A DNA stretch of 64,000 nucleotides, from the NCBI GenBank assembly GCA_029962745.1, contig CM057171.1:4327740-4391739 (forward strand), given 5' to 3'. A program made the position numbers and the translations under genes. Each line of letters begins with the position of its first letter. The stretch's first letter is position 1. Shown here piece after piece: positions 34,378 through 46,256 of this stretch. Below the pieces are notes generated by a model, which searched no databases, was not told where the DNA came from, and worked only from the letters and a program-made list of their open reading frames with translations. Source of the stretch: Echinometra lucunter. Taxonomy: Eukaryota; Echinodermata; Echinoidea; Camarodonta; Echinometridae.

Positions 34378-37113
34378 GCCATGGTGCATAGCCCCCTCTA
34401 ATGCCCAGCAGAGAGTATCTGATAGCAACTAGTTCACAATGACAAACACAGTGACAGGTACAGTGACAGGTAAAATGATGAGCACAATCACAAAAATAAG
34501 GAATCCAGTGACATTTTTGACCTTCACAGCAACTTGGATCCACGTAGAGGTGACATCACCGGTACGCATTTTCTGTAGCACACAGCAAACTTCCGACAGA
34601 GTTGTTTTTCATATGCATCTTGGGTTTTTTTTGTGTTTTTTTTTTGGTGTTTACCCACAAATTTGCATTTATAGCCTAAACTGTTATTGTTGGGGAATGA
34701 ATTTTTTGGGGGGTTTGTTTGAATGATGCTTTCATGAAGGCTGCTTCTTTTAGGTGAAAATCAGATGTGATCTGATAAAAGCTTAAAGCTGTATGCAGCT
34801 GTGTGGGAGCCTTTACTCATCCAACTGATTTTCACTGTGGTAAAGCTCAAATGCATTCATTGTGAAAATGCCATGAAGGACAATGTATTCTTTTCAATTT
34901 GTGGAAAAACTCTATGCCGATCTTTCCAGTGTGGGATGATGTTTTTACAGATTTTACTTACAATTATCATCCTGCTATGTTGAAAGAAACTGCCATTGTG
35001 CTCATTTAGAAAGAGACAGAGAGAGAGGGAGAGTTCACTTAAAGATTTTGCTACCAGATATTCTCTTATGGGTTCTTTTTATAAATACATGTATATACTT
35101 CCTGTTCAATAGTACTAATTATTAAAACAACTTGTTGCCAAAAAGTGATGAAAATGTACAAATATTAAATTCAGGATTTGTACTCAGGCAGCATACTTCA
35201 GTATATATTATTTTTGTTAAAACCACGTCTTTAAACCTTGTCATCATTGTTTTCATATTGCATGGAAATACAACATAAACATCTTTTTTTGAAAGAAATA
35301 TAATATTGTTGTCTTTCTCTCTCTTTCCTTTTTGGTCTGCTCAATGAAATAAATGAACTCTAGATTTGAACTTCCTTTAAAACTTAACTGATTTGATTGA
35401 TTTGTATGACATACTTTAGCACAAGATACTTCTCCTTCTCCTTGAAATACTTGATTAAAATGTTCACTCATAGTTTACATGGCAGAAATGACATTTGCAA
35501 AAATGCTAGATAAGATATTGATGTGTTCACTCATAAACTGGTTTAACTGCCTTCAGGCTCAATTTTGGGCTATAGTAGAAGGTTTAGGAATAGTTGATTT
35601 ATGAAATAAGTTTCCTTTTCTTTGTGTTGAACTTTGATTCATTATGTAATTAGTTGTGTTAGAGATATGTGTAGAGTAAATACATGATATAGATGATTTA
35701 AAGAGAGTATTCCTGTAAAGAAAACAGTTGTAAAAACACAATTTCTGGGCTAAGAATATATCATATTAAACCTCATGAGTACTTTGTGGAAATGTATGCG
35801 TAACTGAAGAAAATGTACATAGTATGCCCCTAAGAGGGCAGTATGCATTGGATCTCGATAAAATGCAAGGATAAGTTACTGTATTCTCTATATGTTGCAA
35901 TTGCAGTGGAGCAGTATATGGTACTTTGTTCCTTCTCTAAGCATTTTTAATGAAAAAATCAATTTTAAATAACTTTGGCGTAAATTTCATAAGTTTTATT
36001 ACTTCTCAATTTTTTAAAGACATGTTGTACTCTAACCACACAAGAGGATAATTTTATGAGCAATACAAATGTATCCATTTGCAATGAGTAAGTGTTGATT
36101 TGTATAGAAAATATATGATATTGATAGTGTTCCATTGTATGTATTTATGAGACACGCGCAAGAGAATTGCCGTGTATAGCATGTGTGTTTGAAGTTAATC
36201 TTTAATGTTTAGATGTGTTTGGAAAATAAGCAGTGATAATCTTTGTACTAATTTTCCTTTTGGAGGACACAACTTTTTTTTTTGTTTCAGGAGACATGGC
36301 TATTATTATTCATGAAGAAACATGAATTTTACAAGAATATTTGAATGTTTAGCTACTGTCCAGGGATAGCTCATTAGAGCGATTTCATTGGAGTAATGGA
36401 TTGTCTCCATGTTTTTAAATATCTGATCTTAACATATTCCATCTCAAAGAATGTTTCGAGAGGCAGTAAAATAAAATTCAGAGATTGCCACAGATTATTT
36501 CTATAAAGTTTTTGCAAATTCTGTGCAATCACGGTGTTTGTTTTCTGATTAACTGAAACAGAAAAAGAAGAAAGGCTCAGATCCCAAAAGATTTAAATGA
36601 AGTCAAACCATCCAAAAGTATTTTGGAGAACAAAGAATATCATATATCAGAAATATTCTTGTAAAATTCAAGTTTGTATTTTGCCGATCAATCTCCCACT
36701 GTGAAAGAAACACACATGAATACCCTTTTTTAAAGTTTGAAAAGTGGCATAAAAATTTTGTATCATAGTCACTATTTTATATCCCTGTGTGTGAAGTGTA
36801 TGCAGTAGTAATTTTCTACCATTTAAAATGAACTTAGCAATTTTCCGTAACTATTTTTCATTGGCTAGTTGCAATCTCATTGTATATTTCCTTAGAAAAG
36901 CATTGATATTTTCTCCAGTGTTGCATATGATTAAACTAATCCTCTCTTTACTAGTATTTCCCCATAATTTCATGGTACGACTTGCACTAAAATTCAGTGA
37001 GATGATTAAGGACAGGATATTTTTTTGTAATGATGACTGAGAGAATTGTGAAGGCAACATTATATGCCTGTGTTTGTAGTATTTTCTTGAAGACACACCA
37101 AAGAAAGAATAAA
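34378..37113 (+). other. probable 3' untranslated region of the MYPT-like gene
   Basis: AT-rich sequence after the TAG at 34375-34377 with no convincing coding frame. AATAAA occurs at 37108-37113 (another near 36467), either of which could be the poly(A) signal. The end was not placed by transcript data. Short ORFs across it look like chance. Confidence 0.35.
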
Positions 37114-37335
37114 CTAAGCGTTATGAATGATTCCTAACATCTAGGACTCATGAATGTGGAACTGAACTTTATATACCTTGTAAACAAGTAAACAATAAGA
37201 ACTGTTTCATTTAGGAATTCTTTGAGGTGATCTAGAACAATAACCTCTGTTGGTTTTGGTTGCATTATTTGGTGTTAAGCATTGGCACAAGTCTGAATGA
37301 ACAACAGGTCTTTATCAATTCTGTATAAAAGGGGG

Positions 37336-37615
37336 TTCTAGGACAATTTACCCCAGCCTGGACAACTACCCCCAATCAATTCCCCCCGGATGATTAGTCC
37401 CCTGGACAATCACCTCTCCAGGACACCCCCCCCCCCCCCCCGACAATCCATTGGGCTACTATTACTTGGGGTTAAGTTTCCTATAGGGAACAGCCGAACA
37501 GGGGTTTGGGAGTAATTGTCTAGAAGGGGTTATTGTTGTGGAGGGGAGGGGGGGGGGGGGGTAATGGTCAGGGGGTAGTGTTCCGCAGATAGTGGTCCAA
37601 GGGTGATTGTCCTGA
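37336..37615. mobile_element. foldback element of GGACAATNACCCC units
   Basis: The left arm repeats GGACAATTTACCCC, GGACAACTACCCCC, GGACAATCACC. The right arm holds GGGAGTAATTGTC, GGGGTTATTG and GGGTGATTGTCC in the opposite sense. Long C and G runs lie in the two arms. The outermost pair is TAGGACAATTTACCCC with GGGTGATTGTCCTGATA. No ORF. Confidence 0.65.
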
Positions 37616-38593
37616 TATGATGAAGAGGTTTTGATGTGGCACCTGTGTGTACTTCTACATTGTATCACTGTCACTTTTTTTTTTGCCAAATTCACCATTA
37701 AAATCCAGTTCTGTCATTATCATTGAATCATGTTTGTTCATATAATGAAAGTTTTACTGTACAATCCTGTCAAGTCTTCAGTCACAATGTCTTCTTTCCA
37801 TATTCTCTTTGATATTAGACTTGTGTCTTGTCTATTTTGCTATCTTCATTCACTATCCATGTCCTTATGATTTTCATCTGATCATGGCATTAGTTCATCT
37901 TTTTTGTCAACAACTCGTGTTTCTAGATTTTTGTGATGAATGTAAATAATTTTCTCTATCCTTCTCTCCTTTTTATAGTTTTGTTTGGGGTATAGGGAAT
38001 CTGCTAAACTGTCTTGATATTCGCATTAGTTACTCTCCAAGAGTAATTCATCAGAAACACACACACCGTTTTCTTATTCTTATCTTTTTCGTAATATTTA
38101 ATGTCTCATTTAAAGTAGAACATCTTGCAATATTCTTTTTTTTTTCAATTTTACCTACAATAATAACATATTAAACTAATATTCTGTGTAGGTGTTGCAG
38201 TACTTGCTCCAATTTTAAACAGTAATGTGATGTGGTGTTTATTTAGTCTAGTTGTATATAATCACCTTATTTCGTTGCTCAAAGGGAGGCATTTTTCTCT
38301 GTTTTCTCTTTTTGTGTTCACTTTTGTAAATAGTTTAACAGAAGCATGATATTGATGTTAGTAGGGTTATATTTTTGTAGACCAGATTTTGTTTTTCTAA
38401 TTATTTGCATGTATCTTGTGCTATATATATCGAATGTCTGTTGATTGAAATTAAGTGTGTTTCCTTTCAAACCTCGGAATTTTGGCATGAGAGTGTTACT
38501 TAATCCCGAGATATTGAAATTAGCATCTTCCGTAAAGACCGGGATAATGACTGCATACGATCACATTTGAATTTGTAATATGAACTCCCCACC

Positions 38594-38720
38594 CCCCCCC
38601 CCCCAAAAAAAAGATAATGAAATAAAATAAAAAGAATAAAAATATAAAGAAAGAAAGAAAATACATAACAGTAAAGAAGAATGAAAAGAATGTAAAGAAG
38701 AATGAAAAGAAGAAATAATG
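38594..38720. repeat. C run and A/G-rich low-complexity tract
   Basis: A C run followed by A runs and (GAAT/AAAG) repeats. The Phe-rich minus-strand reading is an artefact. Confidence 0.75.
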
Positions 38721-39045
38721 TGAATGAATAAACAAGTAAGATTGATTTAGAATATTTTCAGGGAAGGGATTTAATGCTTGTAAATTCGCCTACAACCTCT
38801 CCCTTGGAAGATGGACACTAAATGCTTAGCGCCGTAAAACGGGAAACACGTGGTCCCAGTACACACCTATGGGGAAAAAGAATTCAGTAACCAAATACAA
38901 ATAGAGCACAGATATGATGTACCCGTAGTAACAAAGAGATAGCAACCGAAATCATGATGTGAAGCATCTCCAAAACCGTGTAATTCGCATAAACAGAAGT
39001 AAAGTCTGTAAGCCCCTTTTTCGGTCTTATCGCAAAGGATCTAAA

Positions 39046-39109
39046 ATGGCGTCGCTGCTGCGTTATCCAAGCTGTAGCTCTCCATATAGCTTGTGCACAG
39101 CAGCGGCAG
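39046..39109 (+). CDS. candidate first coding exon A
   Basis: AAAATGGCG gives a good initiation context. The frame reads MASLLRYPSCSSPYSLCTAA and one more Ala, then a donor GGCAG|GTATTG. The arginine-containing, Ser/Ala-rich, acid-free start could be a mitochondrial leader. The surrounding 38.8-39.3 kb is richer in CpG than its flanks. No downstream exon was identified, so the gene is unknown. Confidence 0.3.
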
Positions 39110-39313
39110 GTATTGCTGATTGAAGTTTGTTTCTCTGTCTTTGTGAAATAAAATTAAATATATATTACCAGGAAAAACAACAACGAAAGTATATCAGAAA
39201 AGGAAAATAGAGAGAGAGAGGGGGGGGGGGGGGAGGGAGAAAAAATACGAGAAAACAAAATTTGACCCGGGAATTTGACCCGTCTACTACACCAAAGTGC
39301 GTAATATCTGTAC

Positions 39314-39325
39314 ATGGCGGCTCAG
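39314..39325 (+). CDS. candidate first coding exon B (MAAQ)
   Basis: TACATGGCGGCTCAG is followed directly by a consensus donor GTAAGG. It could be an alternative start for the same gene as exon A. Very short, so weak on its own. Confidence 0.25.
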
Positions 39326-39999
39326 GTAAGGGGACGTTGGCGTTATTGATACTCGAATCATTTTCTTAAGTGATATCTACATATAAGCAATAAATAACAC
39401 ATCCCCACATTTGATTTAAAATTGTGAGAATTTGAGTTTGGTTTTTGAACTGCAATTATCTAATATTTCCCTCCTCGAGAAAATGTAATGTTTAAGATAG
39501 GAAGAGCCCAGGCGTGCATGAATGTTCCAACCAATTCCAACATTTTTCCGTCGTTGCTGCCTCCTTTTTTGCGCTAACTCTTTGTGTTTCAAGTGCGGCT
39601 GGGTGGTGTAAGTGCGGCTTGGTACATTGGAGGCCTGTTCAAAATTGAGCATGGTTTCGAATATGCCAAGTTCAGACGAAAAGTTAGCCATTAAGTTAAA
39701 TTTTAAAAGCTAAGATCATCTCAGTGACGCTTTTGAATATATTATCTGAACCCGGTGAAGTGATTTTTTTTTTTTATTTAGTGAGCAAATATACAAAATT
39801 GTTTGTCTTGGTTATGTCCCAACGGCTTTATGAATGCTAGGGCTTGCAGTGAACCATTGAATAATGTTGGAATTGCTTTTTTACCGTTCCGTCTGGTAGT
39901 TTAGATATCCTTAGTTTTATGTCTCCTGTTACCATGTAAATGGATAAATAAGCATAATTGCCAATAAGAAGAAAACTTAAGACTGTAATTTTCTCATTT

Positions 40000-42500
40000 T
40001 GAAAAAGCTATCGTCGACCAGAAAACTGAATATTGAAAATTTTCTAGGTTATATAGATTTGAAAGTAATAAAAGGTATTAAGGAAACTATAAAAGGCTGA
40101 ATTGATGCTGGTATGATGAATGTACAGTGCCTCCCGAAAAAGGTTACAAAAAAATTCTCGCCATCTGAGCATTTAAAAATATTTCCAGGAAATTTTAGTT
40201 CCTGTGGATAGCCTAGGGTCTCTCCAATCAAATACGACACAAAAAGTATCAAAAATATTTTATAGGTGCAAAATTTGAGCTTGACAAAAAATTGATTTTT
40301 GTTGTGGTCGGTATCGGCGGATCTGACAAAAGTGAAACTCTGGAGACGTAGTAAGTTTCATATTCTGTTGGCTTTAAGACAATTTATAAATGAATGCTTG
40401 GTTGTGTGTATGTTCTGACATACCTCATTAACATATTGTGCTTGAGTGAGGTTTTGAATACTAGATCTGAAATAATACTTTTGGGTAAGTTTTTACCATT
40501 AAAGCCGTCGTAGGCCTACTTTGGATATCAGAAAAAGAATATCAGCACGTAGTCATGGAGATCAAGCAATATAAACTTATCAGTCAGTCACTCAATAAGT
40601 CAATCAATCAGTCTGACAAAAAAAAAAAAACCAAAACAAACAAACAAACAAATAACCCCAAAACAAAACAGCCAACCAAACACGCGCTCCCTCATTTTAG
40701 AAATACATGACAAAAAACATGTTTTCGTTCTATTTTTTCAATGAAGTAAACCGGAATGATCATGAAACTTAACATTTGCATTGCAGATTCCACTTTTTCA
40801 ATTATGTCAGCTCACTTGTCTTTTGGATTGAATGAGCGTATGGTTGACAAGCAGCTTTTCTGATTGATGGAATGATTGACTGTCTGATCTTTCTGCATGA
40901 CCATGCACGCTGATATTATTTTGATGACAACCCAAATTATGCCAGCGTAAATGTTAAAATCTACCAAAAATTTAAATTTCACAACAATTAAGTATGCAAT
41001 ATTCTTACCCAGGCATGACCTGTTAATGAGATATGTCATAACATAAACACAGCAATGGATATCAATTCATGATGTCGAAAAGCCATCAGAATATCAAATT
41101 TTAAAGCCTCTACAGTTAGACTACTTTCAGTTTCGACCCAACACCGATACGGAAAAAAAATCGCTCCCCGATACCAACCGGCACAAATACCCTTTCCTGT
41201 CAAGCCCGAATATTGCACCCTTTCCCAAAAATTATTTTTACTCGCACAAGCCTTACCACATTTTGAGGGGTTTTTTTTCATGGGATTTGATAGAAGAGGG
41301 CTATCCACCGGTATTAAACATTTCCTGAAAATATTTTGAAATATTTGTGACTTTTTCCACCTTTTTTAAAAACACACTGTATACGTAATCTGCAATTACA
41401 GGATTGCAGGGGATGATTTCAGATAATTCTGCAAAAAATATTTTCAATCAGCTGGAGGTCGATGACACAAAGAAAAAAAAACGTGATGACGTCATACGTT
41501 TTGAGCAATTGTCATACGGATGAGGGTTCACAAACACATCCAGTGATTACAGTAGACCAGTTCGGAGATAGCTCATGTCACAAATGACCCCCAAATATCC
41601 ACAGATATTGTAAACATGGAGAGGTCCGTTTTACACACTTGAATAATCACTCCCAAAGTGACTGAGGTGCCTCATGAATAGCTTTTATTTTCCCTTTTGA
41701 AAAGAATGCTTCCACCTGGGTATCATGGAATGCACATGGGTGCACAATAATTAGCACATCAAGAATTCATGTCGGTGGGTTTTAGATTTTTGGTCAAATG
41801 ACCTTTATCTGCTCATGCTCAGATTGTATCTACGAACTGGCTTATGGCACACGCACATAATTATTTCCAGGTTACCCCTCTTCTTATTATGAATAAACAT
41901 GTCTGTTATCTAAGGAAATTAGCGACGAATATGCGTATGTTACCATGCAGACTACACATAAACTTTTACCGAGATTAGTGATTGTTGCTCACCTGGGTGT
42001 ATTAGTGTGTGCGTGCGGTGCTTTCTATTTTATCTTTCTGTTTGTTTGAATTTGTCATGTTTTTGAGGTGCTTTATAGATTTCGAACTAAATTTAGTTGA
42101 TTGTGTGAGTGTTTATCTAACGTATAATATGACAAAGCCAGACGTGTATGAGTAGCTAAGAAAAGATTAAATGTTGTTTGAAAAGTATTATCCCATTGTG
42201 AACTGTATATACAAATGTGATGTTCGATGTGTGTTATATTTTTTAATTATGAATTAATCGGAGTGAGACAGTTTTTAAAAGAATGTATGCAGTAATTTCG
42301 TTTAGTATGTAAAAAATTAAACGAATTAGTTACTTAATGCGTTGTATTTGCAATTATACAGTCAGATGTGTTCATTTGTCCTCACCAATTATGCGTTCAG
42401 TTAGTGTTATTAACGTGCAACATGTGAAAGGAATAGGTGATTTCCAAAGTACATGTATTTCATTTCTACATTCATTCGAATATTTGTGCATTCGTCCTCT
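40000..42500. other. no gene recognised
   Basis: AT-rich sequence with an A/CAAA low-complexity stretch (40618-40680) and no coding frame that could be supported. The minus-strand frame at 41036-41308 lies in what looks like repeat-derived sequence. Confidence 0.5.
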
Positions 42501-42523
42501 TCAGTCTTGTATTCATCAGTTAT

Positions 42524-42752
42524 TTCAGTGCAACAAAGGGCTATCTGTATTTCTGGTCAAAATGAGATTTCCGAATCAAAATGATTCAGTAGAGACCAGA
42601 AGCCCATCGGTAATAATGGTTTCTACAGCAGACTTTGCTGCAGCTGGGTATATGGCTATCTGTTTTAAACTGCAATGTATCAGTGCAACAAATCTTCATT
42701 TCAAGATTTATCGAAATTTCCGAAAATGCAGATAACCTTTTGTTGCACTGAA
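42524..42752. mobile_element. MITE with TTCAGTGCAACAAA termini
   Basis: TTCAGTGCAACAAAGGGCTA and TCTG at the left are mirrored by CAGATAACCTTTTGTTGCAC and TGAA at the right. It is about 229 bases. An open frame covers it by chance. Confidence 0.65.
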
Positions 42753-42975
42753 CCCTCGATTCATTTGTTCTCTCACCCAATCACCCATTCACTCTCTTCT
42801 TTGTTGATGCATTCATTTATTCATTCGTTCATATAACATGTATAAAGCACCAATATTTGTCTGTAACACAAAATCATCTGTGGAAAACAGGGACATAATG
42901 AATTTCACAACCAGTTTGGACTGAAAATCCTCTGGCAGCATGTGCCTCTGACATGTCTACTAGGTGTTTCAAGAA

Positions 42976-43536
42976 ACATTTGACACTTTTGATTATCAAT
43001 ACCTCATAACGTATAATATCAGGCATTACCTTGTCATATATTGAAAGCTATACATTTTATTTGAAATAAGTTGTTTTTAATACAATCTACTTCATTAACA
43101 TTCTTATTAAGATTATGCTGTAAATATTCAATTAGATTTTCACTTTTTGACAAATTGAGGCCACAAATACCCATGTGTGTCAGTAATAAACACAGCAGTA
43201 CCATTGTGCATCACACGTGTCATTTCTGCCGAAATTTTGTTAGGCAGTTGGAATTAAAGATTCATAACTCTGGGATTAAAGAGGTGTAGTGGAATTTCAA
43301 TTTCAACTTCAAAGCATACTATTCACTGTAATTGGCTCCGAATAAAGTAAAGACAGACATAGACTTTGTGGCCTCAATTCCTTTAAAAGTAAAAATCTAA
43401 CTAACTGGCATTGTTTTAAGATTGTTAATGAAGGAAAATTCAAAAAATCTAGTTCAAATAAACTTGACGTCCTCCATTCAAATGTGAAAATCTTTAAGTT
43501 ATGAGTTTCAGTTACTAGTGATCAAAAGTGCCAAAC
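42976..43536. mobile_element. long imperfect inverted-repeat (foldback) element
   Basis: ACATTTGACACTTTTGATTA at the left pairs with GATCAAAAGTGCCAAACG at the right. The match continues inward (CTCATAAC / GTTATGAG; TTCATTAACA / TTGTTAATGAA; AATTGAGGCCACAAA / TTTGTGGCCTCAATT). The arms are about 190-200 bases with many mismatches, around a loop of about 200 bases. No ORF. Confidence 0.65.
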
Positions 43537-43954
43537 GTCTTGTAGAACAAGCAATGAGCAAAGATGAGGGCAAAGTGAAAGAAATGACACATTGATGTAG
43601 AATTTGAAATGAGATATAATTATTCTTCCAAACAGGAAATGTTTTTAAAAAGGATGCAATGATGTGGGTTTTTGCACATGATATGAATTATTCTTCTGAA
43701 GTATGACGTTTGAGCATTAAATTTAGTAGTAAGGTTGAGTCTGTTTGATTTACAGACTAACGATCTGTAGAATAAGGAGTACCGGTAACACCAGTTTTCT
43801 GCTGTTTTGCAGAGCCTTTTTTTCTTGGGGTTTTCTTGTGTGACGTCGATCTATTTCCCTTCTATGAGAATAATAAAGTTTGCCATGAATCCTGAAAGCT
43901 TGTTTACATTGTCTATTATTTCTCTCAAATCGTTTGCTTCACGGTAACTGCCGC

Positions 43955-44274
43955 CAGGGTTCATACGGGTCAGGGAATTTCTGGAAAGTCGGGGAATTTG
44001 AAATTGTTTTTCCAGAGGCAAAAAGTCAGGGAAAGTCAAAAATTTGTCAGTTTCTTCTGGAAAGTCATGGAAAATCATTTATTCAAGATATTTTTCATGT
44101 TAATAAACTCGCGCTCGGGCTGGCCCTGTATTCATGGCACTCAGATCAGCATTGCATTTTTATGTAAATTTTACATCACATGTGATCGATGAGTCATGGA
44201 AATTTGCATTTTTCTGGCCTTGGAAGTCAGGGAAAGTCACGGAATTTTGAAAATGTATAAGTGTATGAACCCTG
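43955..44274. mobile_element. hAT-like MITE, CAGGGTTCATAC ends, TGCCGC target duplication
   Basis: Begins CAGGGTTCATAC and ends GTATGAACCCTG, an exact 12-base terminal inverted repeat, and is flanked on both sides by TGCCGC (43949-43954, 44275-44280). GTCAGGGAA, GGAAAGTC and their variants recur through the element. No transposase. End sequence suggests hAT, although a 6-base duplication is shorter than the usual 8. Confidence 0.75.
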
Positions 44275-44607
44275 TGCCGCGCGAGAATATTGTTCCTACA
44301 GCTGCGAACATAATTTAATCACACGTTCAAGATATTGAACATTCTATAGAATGTCCAAATCCTTCATGTATGGAAACAATGAGGTGATATTCATGTACGA
44401 TTCTCGTAACTGTTGATGGTTTACACAGAATGAGCACAGCATTTTTAAAGCAACATATATCAACTGGAAGTTTCTCTCGGTCACAATACAGTGTTTCACA
44501 AATTCAACTCTATGAACATGAATTGTATTTATTGAACGTCATGGATAGACATCAGTATTCTGCTCTGACATAAACATAAACATGAACATAATCATAAATC
44601 AAGTGGC

Positions 44608-45160
44608 ACCGGCGTAAATCCACTCTGAGGAGTGGGGGGGGGGATGATTGACTTTTTTGACGATTTTTTTTTCTGTCGATCTCACTCTTAAGTATAAGCA
44701 CACACCCTCACTGACCCCCACAGACCCCCTTACACACATTTGAATATTTATTTTGCGAGCGAGCGAAGCGAGTGAGCCAAAAATAACCATTTTTCTAGTT
44801 TTTAATCGCATTTTCTAACAGAAATTCTAAAATATGAGCGAGCAAAGCGAGCAAGCCAAAAATAACCACTTTTCTCATTTTTAATCGCATTTTCGAATAG
44901 AAATTCTAAAATAATGACGAGCGAGCGAGCCAAAAATAACCACTTTTTTTATTTTCAATCGCATTTTCAAATAGAAATTCTAAAATATGATGGTTGTTTA
45001 TGACAGATATTCAAAGATTTTACTAACAGATTAATTAAAATATATTTTCTTTATTAAAAAGTGGGGTGGGGGGGATATTTGTACACGCCATCCCCCCCCC
45101 CTCCAAAAGTGGGGGGGGGGGGATATATCCCCCCATCCCCCCCCCCGGGATTTACGCCAA
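44608..45160. mobile_element. element with GGCGTAAATCC ends and G/C runs, holding a tandem array
   Basis: GGCGTAAATCC near 44611 is mirrored by GGGATTTACGCC near 45147-45158, each followed inward by long G or C runs (GGGGGGGGATGATTG; CCCCATCCCCCC). The interior contains the 44755-44990 tandem array. No transposase. Confidence 0.55.
44755..44990 (+). repeat. three tandem units of 74-79 bases
   Basis: The unit contains GAGCGAGC, AAGCGAG, GCCAAAAATAACCA, TTTTTAATCGCATTTTC and AATAGAAATTCTAAAATA. GCCAAAAATAACCA starts at 44776, 44855 and 44929. Confidence 0.85.
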
Positions 45161-45411
45161 TGTAAAGTGGATAACGTTAAGTTTATAAACAAAAAGAAAT
45201 GAAACAGAAACAAAGCAGAACATAAATAATAGTATTTCTACCTGTTGATGATACAGGTTTACAAAAATTTTAATCCATTTTCTTTTCTTTTTTTTCTTCT
45301 TCCAAAATTGAATATATAAACACAATCTGGTATACAAAGAGAACAGTCATGATGAAAGTGTTTCAAATCATACTTATAGGAGCACTTATATTTACGTACT
45401 GTTAAATCAGT

Positions 45412-45897
45412 TTAAAGACATTGGTTAACATTGTTATGATTTTAAAAAATCTTGTTTTGTTACTTGAAAATGGGATAAACATAAGGGTTATAGTGTAAAA
45501 ATACCAGTCTGAAAGTTTCAAAGTATAATATCTACAGGATGTATTTTTAAATATCAAAAATGTGAACCACTGTTTGAAAAATATACGAGGGTCGATTGCA
45601 CAGACATAAGGAGTGCGCATGCGCGTATGACTCGCCTTACCGTACTGTGTGCATTGGCGTATCACGCGGAGGGAGGCACATAACGGCATTTTCAAATTCA
45701 AGCAAAGTGGTCCTCTTAGTGATTGTCTCGTGAGACGAAGGATAATAAAATCGCCGTTTGCGTCTAACTTACTTTCATTCCAAATAATAGTTGGTTTCAG
45801 GGTTTTTGAGTACAAATACAAGTACTCATACACATGTTTCATCTTAGTTTGAGAATTTTTTAAATCAGCTACTCACAAAGTTAGCCAATGCCTTTAA
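45412..45897. mobile_element. TTAA-bounded inverted-repeat DNA element, copy 3
   Basis: TTAAAGACATTGGTTAAC at the left, GTTAGCCAATGCCTTTAA at the right, with the same core words as copy 2. The minus-strand frame that spans it is the repeat, not a gene. Confidence 0.8.
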
Positions 45898-45958
45898 TAT
45901 CACTGTCATACTGTGTCATCCAGTGTTTGTTTAAACCCATTCATGGCAGGGGGGGGGG

Positions 45959-46256
45959 GGGGGTGTTTCACAAAGACTAAGACTGACTAAAAATCGCACT
46001 TAACTATAGCCGGCCATCATGCCACAGTTTGTTTTCACTATCGGTCTCCAAAGGGATGTGAAAACCATGGGCACAAATTAGCAGAATTCACCTTTCTTGT
46101 TTTCTTCATCAATGAACTATAAAAAAGGTCAATTCTGCATATTTGTGACCACGATTTTCAAATCCTTTGAGAGATCCATGGTGAAAAAAGTGGCATGAAC
46201 GGCCAGCCATAGTTAAGTGCGATTTCAGTCAATCTTGGTCTTTGTAAAACACCCCC
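45959..46256. mobile_element. MITE with ~65-base terminal inverted repeats
   Basis: GGGGGTGTTTCACAAAGACT leads into ATCGCACTTAACTATAGCCG and CATCATGCCAC. The right end holds GTGGCATGAACGGCC, AGCCATAGTTAAGTGCGAT and GTCTTTGTAAAACACCCCC. The two arms pair over about 65 bases with few mismatches. It sits at a G run, like the related elements at 16585, 50945 and 54778. Confidence 0.8.

Noticed and set aside
41036..41308. 90-residue minus-strand frame
   Set aside because: It lies in sequence that looks repeat-derived, with no splice signals or recognised domain.
42337..42735. 132-residue plus-strand frame
   Set aside because: It runs into an inverted-repeat MITE (42524-42752), lacks protein-like composition and has no splice context.
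45402..45842. 146-residue minus-strand frame, with similar frames at 2609-2938 and 8240-8479
   Set aside because: The similarity among them is DNA-level similarity of the TTAA-bounded transposon copies, not a protein family.
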